Under the pieces are notes generated by a model. The model did no database searches, was not told where the DNA came from, and was given only the letters and a program-made list of their open reading frames with translations. 64,000 nt of DNA from Trissonchulus latispiculum (Eukaryota > Nematoda > Enoplea > Enoplida > Ironidae): the NCBI GenBank assembly GCA_030248195.1, contig JASAND010015452.1, forward strand, positions 1 through 64,000. Reading direction: 5' to 3'. The translations under genes were made by a program, and so were the position numbers. Positions 46,801 through 58,800 of this stretch are shown here, in pieces (the stretch's first letter is position 1; every line of letters begins with the position of its first letter).

Positions 46801-49800
46801 TTGTCATACAATTTCTTGCAATTAAATTCTTAAATTTCAGTTGAAGCTACAGTTTCTACAATTTCCTGAATTATATTTTTGTTTACTAAACATTCATCAT
46901 ATTGTTTTCAAAAACACTATTAATTGTCAGTCAGAAATAAATTTCAAATTTGAACTTAAAGTTTCCTTTGCGTAATCATAGCCGTATCTATGTTTTAGGT
47001 CTCGTAGACAATAACAGTAGGTGAATTCTATGATGCATTAATCAGAGTAGGCATAATTCCACTTGAGATTTTATAAGGCAAAAAATGTGCTTTGAAATTG
47101 GTAAGCGGCTACATTAAAAACAGTAGACATAAGTGGAGTACATCTCGCACCGGCTTTTGTTGTGGTGCCGCTACTGACGCTTAAATTGATGCACTACTAA
47201 TGAACATGGCCAAACTGTGTGAATTTACAGTATTGCTAAATATTAGCAACCCAGAAAGGTTGAAATCAGGGTAACAAACTAGTCTCAACGTCCGGGCGTG
47301 TGGCACAGCGCTAACGTGAAAGGTTGAAATCATGATCTGAACGATGTGAAGAAAAGTGTCCAGGGCGGGGATCGAACCACCGAGCTTTGGATCTTCAGTC
47401 GGGTTGCCTCCTAACCTGAGGCCATATCATACGTCTTTCTTCTTCAATGCCGGGAGCCTTTATATCAAATCACACAAGAACCATTAACCATTATGTTAAC
47501 CCTTAGCACCACGAGGACCACCATATTACCTAACCAATTATCTCAAGGACCTGTAATTCCACCATCCCCAGGTATCTTAAGGTCGTGCTCCCTTTACGTG
47601 CAGATATAGTTGCAGAAAGTGCAATTATTGCCCGATTTCATTCAAATTTTCAGAAAACACATCGGCAATGATAATACATGTGCTGTAAAAACGCCAACTT
47701 CATAACATTCATCTACAGTGAGAAACAAAAATTTGACCTTCTAGAACTATAAAAAATTATACCCAGCGAAAATTTTTGCTCGAAAATTGGTTATTTTTGA
47801 TACGATCTTGCTGAAAACAGGTTTTGTCTAATTGAAGCCAGTGTACACCACAAGTGTAGACAAGTTTATATTCAACTTAAAGAGCTTCAAAAGAGGCATA
47901 AATTAGATTAATTAGAGCCCTGTACGCTGAATGAGCCTAAAGTTCTGGACGATTAACTGAATTTGTCAAATTGCGGCCAAAATTTTTCTACCGAAGATTG
48001 CTCCACAACCAATGGGTAGATCTAAAAAATATATTCAACATAGTATGTTTGGTCAATTTGCCCGAGACTGTTTTTTATTTTTCTCTTTATCAGCCTCCAA
48101 TCAAGAGCAATGATTTTTCAAAGTTGGATAAAATGCCAAATTTTCCGAAAATGCTCAATTTTTGTACACTGAAGCGATATTTTGACAAAATCAAAAAACT
48201 GTCCCTGGCAAATTATCTCAGAAACACATTGGATACGGCCATTTTCTTGTTGCGTAAAAATTTTTCAGAAAAAATGTTGGTCAAAAATTCTGGCTATGTT
48301 TAGTAAGTTTGCAACCAATACAAACTAGGTAGACAGGTTTCAATGATATCAAACGGCGCAGAAGATGTAGAGCTTCATTTTGATATGTGGCGTAATACAT
48401 ATCCCTCAATATTGAGTAAGTTATAGCATACATTAACATAGGGTCGGGTTCTGGGGGTCTTGTCCCCAAAAAATTTTGAAAGGGCTTGTACTTTGAACAA
48501 AAATTTTCAGGGGGCTTGTACCCCAAGAATAAATTTGTGAAATTTTTCGAAAAATTAACGCTAATATTATTAAAATTTGCAATTTCTTGTCAAAATTTGC
48601 AAAAATCTTCAATTTTTGGGAAAACCTTCAAAATTTTGCCCGATTTTTCCGAAAAGTTAAACATTTTAGCTAAAAAATTCCGGCGAAGCCGGAAATTTTT
48701 TGAAATTTTACTGTAAAAACAAATTTTTTCCGGCTATTTTTAGTTACCCCTTTGCCATTTTTTAGACACCCCTTGTCCCCGACGGTGATAGGGCTTGTAC
48801 CTTGTCCGGGTTGGGGGGGGGGCTTGGACCCCCCAAGACCCCCCGCGTTAACCTATGAGTTATAGTTTTCCAAAGTGGACTGAATGTATGGGAAGTGCGA
48901 CCTAAACGGTTTCATCTCCTCAGAGCGGTAAGGCCACGGTACGGTCGGCAAATGTAATAGGTTGAAATCAGGATCTGAAAGATGTGAAGAAACGTGTCCA
49001 GGGCGGGGATCGAACCACCGAGCTTTGGATCTTCAGTCGAGCGCTATAACACTGAGCCACACCCCTGGACGTTGAGACTAGTTTGTTACTCTGATTTCAA
49101 CCTTTCTGGGTTGCTGATATTTCACAGTATTACTTCGAAAAGTGTTGATTTTGTTTTAGCAACTACAGGAACTCCTTACCCATTTGACGGTAAGTTGGTA
49201 AGGATTCATGGTGTTCGACATAATTTCCGAAGCAGGCTTAGAGACTATTTGCTCGGAGTTGTGGGCTCTAGGTTCGACTAATTTGCATCGTCGTCAAAGA
49301 AAAGCTAGAATAAAAGCTTTCAATAATATAACGGTGAGAAGCCTCATTGCATAGGCATAATGATGACGACAGCTGCACTGTAGACAACTCATACGATGTG
49401 GCTGCGTTGTGTATAACCGCAAAGTGAGGCGTACATGATGAAACGTTTTGTATCCACGAAACCTCAAAACTCTACATTCTCACTTTGACTATTTGACGGG
49501 TATACCGAATTGCGAACTTATTTATTAACTGTAATTGCACTAGTTGTCGACAAGCCACATTATTGTAAAATCAAGTCATCTTTTTCAGGATGCAACATAT
49601 TTCCCGATTTGTGCCAACCTTGGGAAGAATGTGTTGAAACAGGAGAATCATGGGCTACCCACGAATGTCGTTGCAGACCCGAATATATGGCTTCGGATGG
49701 AACTTGCCAGGGCACAAGTAAGAGCACAATTGACAATACTAATTAGAAGGAGGTTTATCCTGGCTTTGAAGACTGTGAACTTTCAATGCCCCCTCACTTT

Positions 49801-52800
49801 GCTGAAGGGTTCGCAAAGAATAACTGGAATGGAACTTGGCCTAAATTTACCATAAACTCAAAACGGTTCAAATTCAAAATTCTTCTCGAAACCACCACCT
49901 TTAGACCCCGAAAACTGCTTCTTGCTTCAAAAATTTTCACTTTGGTGGCCTTTTTCCAGCAATTCTCTGTCTCTACTGTCCATAGGAGAATAATGCCAAG
50001 AAGCAAAAATTTCTTATCTTATCTCCAAAAATCTGAGACCAGTCCCAGGATGCCAAACAACACTAAAATAGCATGTTTGGAAAGTTTCGTTCGTTTCATA
50101 CAGAGTTGAGCCGGTAGTGCCGAATTTACATGAAGGGAACACTTTAAGGGGGTTACTTTGATGGCAGATCGATAGTCACCGACTAGCTCGCTTTTACACA
50201 GCAACGCAGGTTAATAGATTTTTAAAAATATTGCAAATATTCGAATTGTAAATCAAACAATAAATAAACATACATTATAAATATATATTATAAATTATGT
50301 AGTAGCGTAGCTTATAAGGCCAACAAGCTAACAATGTATATACGCTGTAATTACAATACAAAACGAAGACACTGATCTGATGTCAGGTTTAGCTTTCTAT
50401 TTTTACTTTTAGTTTCTATAGGCGCACTGCACGCCTCCCCTTTCTAAAAATAGTCCCTTTTATAGAAATTGCCAGTTCGGGCGTTATATCTCTTAGGGGC
50501 TTGTTGATTTCGTTAAGGATGTCTTTGTCTAAATGGCCTTGGTTAATTTGTTTGTATATACTTGAAAGTTGCTGGTTGTAAAACAGTTTTTGGTTTTGCA
50601 CTTTTAGTGCCATAGTATTTCACGTGTTCTTGCTTGTCAATGCCACCTTCTCCATGACCAGGGCTTGAACCATGCTTTCTTTGCAGCTTCTTTCTAACTT
50701 CGTGCCTTAGTTCATCGGTCTTTGATCCTCCGATGATAGGGGCGCAGTCTGTCAATTTTTGTCTTCTTCTTTCCTGGTAGTTGAATTCGATAAGTGACGT
50801 CTGAAATCCTTTCTTGAACCCAACAGGGTACTTGCCAGTACACATGAAACTTTCGCTTTGTCGGACAAGGGACATAGAGCCAGACATCATCACCAGGGAA
50901 GAATGGCTAACCCCAGGCACGACGGTTATCATATTCCTTTTGTCGTAAATTCTGCGTCATTCCAGCCCGTCGTGCTTGTTGGTTGACCTTGTTCCAGTGC
51001 GTCCTTGACAGATTTGATGTATTGCCCACCGGCTTCCAACAGGTCATCTGCCAGGCAGAAAGCTGTGTCTGTTGCAGAACGAAGCTCTCGTCCGAACATC
51101 AGCGGCAGCGGGAAACTGTCCTTCCCCGTAACTTCGTTCAGCCGGCGGAAGTCGACACAGAATCTGGCAGTTCCTTCTTTCTTCGGTACCATAACTGTAG
51201 GAGATGCCCAGGCGGATTGTGACTCCGACAATGACTTTATTAGCCAACATGTTATCAATCATAACTTTTACTTTCGGAGTTTCCATAGGCGGCAAACGGC
51301 GGGTTTGCTGTTTAAGGGGCTTGTGACTCTTCACATTGATCCAATGTTGAGCCAATTTACATCCTCCATAATCCCTAGAGGACAAGCAAAAATGTCGACG
51401 AACTCTTCAAACATTTCCAACATTCCAGCCTTCTCAGCTTAATCTTCCACATGATCCAACGACAACAGAGACCGCAACTTGGCCTTCTGCTGCTCCAGAG
51501 TGAGCAAGCCTAAGTCCGGGTTCACTGTCGGGCTGTCATCGTTTTCGCTAATGGCACAGGCCGCAACAACCTCAATATCTGCACAGGAAACCACTATTGT
51601 GTCCTTGTAGATCATTTTCCCATACTCTGCAGGATTAATCAACATAAGACGCACCTCATCTTGTCGTGGAGACACAACGGCACTAGAAACCACAGATGCA
51701 TTGGTTTTGCTGTAGCACTTCACAGGCTGAGACTACTCCAGTTGCGCCATCTTCGCTTCCGATGATTCGTCCCCACACTAGTGCTACTGCAAGGTGGCAC
51801 CACCACAGTCGTGTCCAACGAAACTGCCTGAATGCTTCAGAGTTGCTCCGAAACTTTGTCTTGGTACCGTCGACAACAGCAGAATTGTCACCAGAGTCAA
51901 TGACGGCTCCATTTTTAGCCAAAAAGTCAGCACCCACGATAAGGCTGTAACCTAGATTTTCAACCACATAAAATTGATGAGGTGACTGTGAAACCCCTAC
52001 AGACACAAACAGAATCACAGTACCAATCAGAGCTAATTTTTTATTGCAGCTATCTAAACGTCAGTACTTTTTGCTATTAATATGATCTTTAGTACTCAAA
52101 TTGAGCAGATCTTCAAACATATCTTTGGAAATTATGCATTTTTGCGACCCACTATCAATCAAAGCATTCACTTTCTTGCCGTTAACTGAAATGAGACGAA
52201 AGGGCAAGATCTCGTCTTATCTGTAGTTAAAGTAGTACCGGTAGTATAGGTCTTTTCCCTTTGGCACACGTTCGACCTTTAACGCCTGGGCTACTCATTT
52301 TCCGATTCTGGACGGGATGAAGGACATTAACGACTAATGTGCCCCTGACCGCAGCACCGATAGCATACTACGTTACTACCTTTAGACTTTTGCTGTCCTT
52401 GAATAGCTGAAGAACGGTTTTCTTTTGACATTTTAGGTTGGTTGCTGCTAGACAGCTTCTGCCAATTTTCCTTTTCTAGTTCCAAAGATGCAATCTTTTA
52501 TGAATTTGCTCAAAGTATTTCAAGACTTTACTATCAGAACTAACAGGTTTGCTTGCTGTTTGCTGAAGTTACCTCTTGAACTATGGGAAGTTGCAACTGC
52601 TAAGACGTCTCTTCCCTAGAGCTGTCTGATGACGTGGACAGTTTCGACGAATGATGTTCAGCCGCTTAAACAAGCTTTTTGACTTTACTAGACTCCACAT
52701 TTTCTTTGTAGTCCACAACTTCCATTTGCTGAACGTACAGTAAAGTAACTGATAAATCCAACGGCCAGGCTGCTCGGACCTTGCGCCGTAGCATCGTCTC

Positions 52801-55800
52801 CGTAGCATCGTTTCCGCTGGTACAATTCTCCTTCATGCAAGGTGGGTCGGTGGGAGGGTCAAACTTTTGCCGAAGGTGGGACTTATGTCCTTGGGTACTA
52901 TCAGGTAAATCATCCCAGGAGCCGTCTCTGATCTCTTGCGAAGGTCCTCAGTAAACTTGGCTTGCATGGCCTTTTAACGAAATGAACACACAGACTTTAA
53001 TTTCTCCAATCTTCCAATGTTCAAGCGGCGACACCATTTCAGATGGTCCACCCAGTGCCGGAAAGAACCAGATTCATCGAAAGGTTCCGCTGCGGACCAG
53101 TAATGATGGGACGATTAGGCTGCTGTTGATCGTCCATACTTTAGAAACGCTGCCACCAATGTAGTAGCGTAGCTTTAATGCCAACAAGCAAACTATGTAC
53201 GCTTTAATTACAATGCAAAACGAAGAAACCGATCTGATCTCAATTTTGGCTTTTCATTGTCAGTTTTAGCTTCTATATGCGCACTACACTAATTATAAAT
53301 CAACCAGTGACAGATTTATTCAAGATAAAAACCACAAGATTCAAACTTATATCTGCGAGGTCGTGTGAAGAAAGCGGTATGGCAATGATCAATACGAAAT
53401 ACTGTTGATTGGCTGAAATTTTACAACAAAAGCAGCTTCACTAAAGATAAATCATTGTTTACACTAAATATGTTAATTCCGAACTGACCCAATTTTCAGG
53501 TTCGTGATACTGAATTTTTTTATCTTGCACAAACTCCATTTTGTATTGAAGTATGATCAATTTGTGTACGTACTAGAAAATTGAAAAGTATTTCTATAGT
53601 CTAACAAACTTAATGGGGGGGGGTCGCGATTTTTCGACCATCTCCGATTTTTTTCATTTTCACATATTTCGTAGCCCAAATGCGTCCGCAAAACAAGACA
53701 AGTGTGTTTGTTCCTAACCTATCATTCACAATAGCCCTCCAAAGGTGACCCCGACATGTGCTAAACATAGGAAAATGCAAAAGTTAGGAAAATTTTTTGC
53801 TAGGAATAGTTTGAGCGCTGTGTAAGAGCAAATCGACTACAACTTGGTGTAGACCTAATTTAGACTAGCTTAAGAGCTAATATCTACACGAGGTTACTTT
53901 CTGTAGGGCCGCTGATTTTCTACGAATTTTCAAATTTCGGGGAAGTCGGTTTTTGCTCAAAATCGGTCTACAAATGTGTAGGTCATTGCACGTTTTGTCC
54001 TGTACTAAACTAACCCTTCAGTGTAGAAACTTCGCGTTTGGATATTAGCTCATTATATTGCTAGAGCTCTATTTTGCATATAGTCTATCCCTATCTGGGC
54101 TTTTCAGTTGCTCACAGGTTTGGTAGCAGGAATTCCATTTGTCCCCAAAAATCGTCATTTTTTGAAAATTTCATGTTTGCTGCTTTATACGTCAGCTAAA
54201 ACGTAAGCTAACGTATCTCAATAAGATTTGGCGTGCTAATAGGCAGATATAAAACCAACGTGTATGTAAAGTTTCATGCCAATAGCCTGGGTTTGCGTCG
54301 GCTTTAGTACATACTACGATAGCACGGCGGACACCTATGCGCAAAAAATGTCAAATTTTCAACTTTTCTAAATATAGCCAAATTTTATATCAAATTGAAG
54401 CTCTTGCTGCACTGAAAATTTTATCTTCTTGCACCAAGTCTCTAAAAAGCAGTATGCGAATGTTAGAGTGACTTAAAGTTTGAAGCAAATGACAGCCGGA
54501 ATGAGCTTTACCACATAGTTCAAACGCGCTGTCTCGCTCGTTGCTTGACTTACCACTGCAATTTATGCACTAATAAATAGCTACAGGTGGAGGCTTTAAA
54601 TTGATGTATTTGTCATGCCGTAGTCTCTTGTCATGCTATGTGTACGCGACTTCGAAACCCTCATGGAGGCATACTAGCGTAAATACTAAATTGTTGGGAT
54701 TTGAACTGCAATATCTATAAATTGGATTGACCCTGGACTTTAAAAATTTGTCTTGTTTTAAGCACATATGGGGGTGTATTATAGCCAAAAATTAGCAAAA
54801 TCGGTAACCATAGAGTTTGGTACTCTGCGTCCCGGCGAGGATGTTTGCTCAGTAGAGATTTAAAGTCTCGTCTCTGTCTAGCAGACTTAAATGGACCAAA
54901 AAAGTGAATTTTGTTGAGAGTTTATTATTCAATTTAAGTCTGGCAATGTGTATATTTTCTGTAAGCTCAGCAATCAGAGATTTCAAAAAATTTTAATAAT
55001 TTTAATTTTAAAATAATTTTAAATACTGTAAGAAAGGAAAAAATTAACGAAAAGTAGTCGAGTTTGGTATCAGAACAAAGGTCTCGTTCAGAAGAACGCG
55101 AATAAGTATCAATTAAGCAGATTTGGGGCAGTGGTTTTGGGTATTTTTTGGTTTCAGCGGGCCCATATTCCGAATAATGAAAGTTGCTCCGATCGCTACA
55201 AACTTGGGCTCATTTGAAAGCTCTCATTACGCTGAGTAAAGTGATAATTAGGTCATCGCTCAGAGATGTTATCGGTGAAAGTTATCCCTCTTTAAACCAC
55301 CAAAATGGGCAGTTTGGTGCTTTGAAGATTTAAATATTTTGAAGTTTAAATCAGCTTAAGCTTACGCATGTGTATGCATCCAAAGCTCAAATTTTGCATA
55401 CATGCGTATAATGACGGGACGGAAAACGTTGGTTTGACTTTATTCAGCTCACAGGTTTTGCTCGCCTGGATTAAACACTCCGAAAGTTCCAAACTGCTAA
55501 TTTTTGGGGTTTAAAGAAGGATAACTTTCGCAGACAACATTTCTGAGCGATGACCCAATTCTAGCTTTTACTCAGCGTGTTTGAGCTCTCAAATGCGCCC
55601 AAGTAGCGACTGGAACCACTTTTATTTTTTGGAATATTGGCCCGCTGGTAGCAAATCCGCTTAATTAATACATATTCGCGTTCTCCTGAACGAGACCATT
55701 CATCTGATACTAAACTCGTCTACTTTTCTTTCATTTTTCCTTTCTTATACTTTCGAAATTTATGATGGATGTCACATATTCACTTAACTTGAATGATGAA

Positions 55801-58800
55801 CTCTCCGCAAAATCCACTCTTGTCGTCCAGTATAAGTTTGCTAGACTATAGTTTATCCTGTGCAGCACATCAAAGTCACAGAACGCAGCAGAACAGTTCA
55901 TTCATTAAGCATTTAGTTTACCACTTTCTTTGACAGACATGGGACAGTGTCTTAATTAAACCTGATTCGGTGTAGTCTGAAAATGCGTGTGTACGGTCTG
56001 TCGTTATTATAATTAAAGAGCTGTAAAATATAAATATCGTTTAACAGGTCTATTTTTATAAGTGATTTTGGGTTTCAGCAACTCCACCGATGACACCTTC
56101 CTTACCTCCGTTTGATGGTAAATTGATGCTTTGTTTGTGTTACTGTTTTTAACAAAACTACGGTCGGAAAATACAAAGCCTGTCGGTTCATGCATTCTTT
56201 GGGATTTGTTAATACTAATAAGCATGTTTAAAATTGGACCGTATCTCAATCCAACAAATACCTCACATAGAGTTTTGTTGTGGATTTTTTTCTGCAGGAT
56301 GCAATGTATTTCCTGAGATGTGCCGTCCATGGGAGGAGTGTGCCAGAACCAACGATCCTTACGCAACCCACGAATGCCGATGCAGACCTGAATATATGAA
56401 AAAGGATGGAAGCTGTGGTACGACGAAAATTCCTACTTAAACGCTGAATGGAATGCTTCAATTAAATTAAAAATTGCTTTAGTTTGTACACCAGCGGTAT
56501 CTAAGACCCTTCAGCTAGAGAAAACAAACTATTATTTTGACATGAATTGCCTTTACCACAGTTTAGTTTAATAAACTGCAATGGACTAAAATGCAATAAC
56601 CCCTAATTAGAACGCATTGCGCACAAAAGCAGATTCAGATTAGCCGGGGCTTCGTCAAAGTTTTCGTTGGTTGGTACAGCCAAGAGTACGTAACCAATAA
56701 GAGTGTGACAAACACCCCACTCCCTGTTATCAGCTAGCGAGCCGTGCTCTATGCACTAACAACACACCCTCTCCGCAATTGTGTTCCGAGTGGACCCTCA
56801 TTCGGCATTGATAAATGATAGGTTGCGTGGTGTGGGGGGGGGGGGTTCCCGATACAAGGATAATTGCAGAAATCAGTGAACATACGCAATTCCGTCTGGG
56901 TATAATTTGCGGGGAGGGGCGTCCACTAGGGGCGCAATTGCAATTGGTGCTAGCATGGCTAAGCTAAACTTCTTAAGCTTAAAGCTATAAAATTTATCAT
57001 CGCACGGCTGTAGTAGCAAATACTGAACCAAAACTTTAATAATACTTTCAGTTTCCTCGGTGTCACGAGATGCCTAATACTAGAGTTGGGACCGGTTCCA
57101 ATTTTCAAAACCGGTTCCGGTTCCGGTTCTAGAGTACCGGTTCCGGTTCCGGTTCCGGTTCTAGCTTCCGGTTCCCGGTTCCAAGTACAAAATTCGTAGT
57201 TACATTTTAACATTATTTAATATTGGATGCAGGCTCCCAGCAAGGGTTATACAATCAAAATTATAAAGCAATATTGCAAAACAATTGGAATAGGTAAATG
57301 CGATAATAACCAACTGGGTTTTTGTTTACTTTGAATTTTAAAGTTTTTGCCTTAGTTTGAGTTTGCTCCATTACAAATGCTGTTACTATATGCACAACAT
57401 ACATTAAAACTTGTAAAAAAATTAAAACTTTAGTATGGTCGAGCAAATTGTTTCGATAATTAACGGCGAGATTCTACTGTGCATCTACATGCAGACAGCG
57501 CCTTCTGAACAGAATCTTGTAAAACTGCACAACGTTTCAGTAAAACGTGCTGAGAATTGAGATATACTGGAGCTTAAATTTGTTATTTCTTTAAAAAGAG
57601 TACAGTGTCTCCAAAGAAGCAAATAGTTTCCAAAACATTTAAATGCATTTAAAATATTTAAAAGCTGAAAGCCAAATTGGAAAGAAGAACATATATATTA
57701 AAGTTATATTTAACGAAGAAATGTACAGTCGCTTGATTAAACAAAATAGCTAACAGATTACTTCTACAGGCTGTTCATTACTTGAACTTTGATTGACTTT
57801 CGTCTCAGATGCCGATAGCTTAAAAATGAGAAAATAAGTACTCAACTTTCGAAGTTTTCTACTCCTGTAAAATTTACTACTTTTTTAAAAAATATTGCTT
57901 CAATCTTGCTTGCTGACAACACCACCTTCCATTTACCAATTTTTTGAGAAGATATACTCAATTTCCGACTACATCCCATCGGGCTCTCATCTTTTCTATG
58001 AGGTTAATATTCAGATATGTAAGCTGGTTAAAGTTTTCATTCGGCGTCCGAATGGGTCACGTCTAAACGAAAGTGCCGTCTTTCATCAATTACAATTGGA
58101 ATTTTAGAACAGAAAATTTCAAAAATTAGTTAAAATTAATTTAGAGACATTGTCACAACTGCATTTTGTGAGACACACAAAATTACTTAACAAAATTTGA
58201 AAAATCAGAAGCATGAAAACAAAAAAATTACGAAATTCCAGAATAAAGGAAGTAGAATTTTTCCCTTGCAATACATGTTCCTAATTTTTCTAGTATGTTT
58301 AACATTTAATTTTTGTCTTAACTCAGACGGGATAATGTCACTAATGTTGAGTCAAAGAAATATTTGAAATTTCTCTTAATTCTATGCCTCGGCTTCAGCG
58401 AAAGCTGAAACGTGCCTCAATCACCTGAAAAGGGGAAGCGGAGAGTTTGTGTCACCTTCAGTGGAAGCTGAATCTATGTCGTTTCCAGTTTAGGCTCTAA
58501 ATTTATTCTATGGACTTTCAGCTTCAGTCTCAGTTCCAATAATTGTACCTTCATTTCACGTTTAGTTTGAAATTCTTAATTATTATCAGTCTCATCCTAA
58601 ATATTTCGCCTTCAGGTCTAAATTTGTTTAGTTTCAGTTCAAACTAGACCTTTAGTTTCAATTTCAGTCACTAGTTTGAAAAAGATAATATGAATGAATG
58701 GCAACCACAAATTCCAGCTTTTGCAAAATTTAAACTCCTGTAAAAATTAGTTCAAGTCCATTTTTAAGAGTGGAACCGGCCGGTTCCAAATCCTACCGGT

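Noticed and set aside
48995..49070. Functional tRNA-Phe gene
   Set aside because: The T stem has a mismatch, spacing before the D arm is irregular, and flanks are shared with another locus, so a SINE is more likely.
56234..56440. Reading the last EGF exon as a separate small gene from an ATG at 56234
   Set aside because: The first residues come from the intron before a clear tctgcag acceptor. The module fits the mosaic gene in phase.
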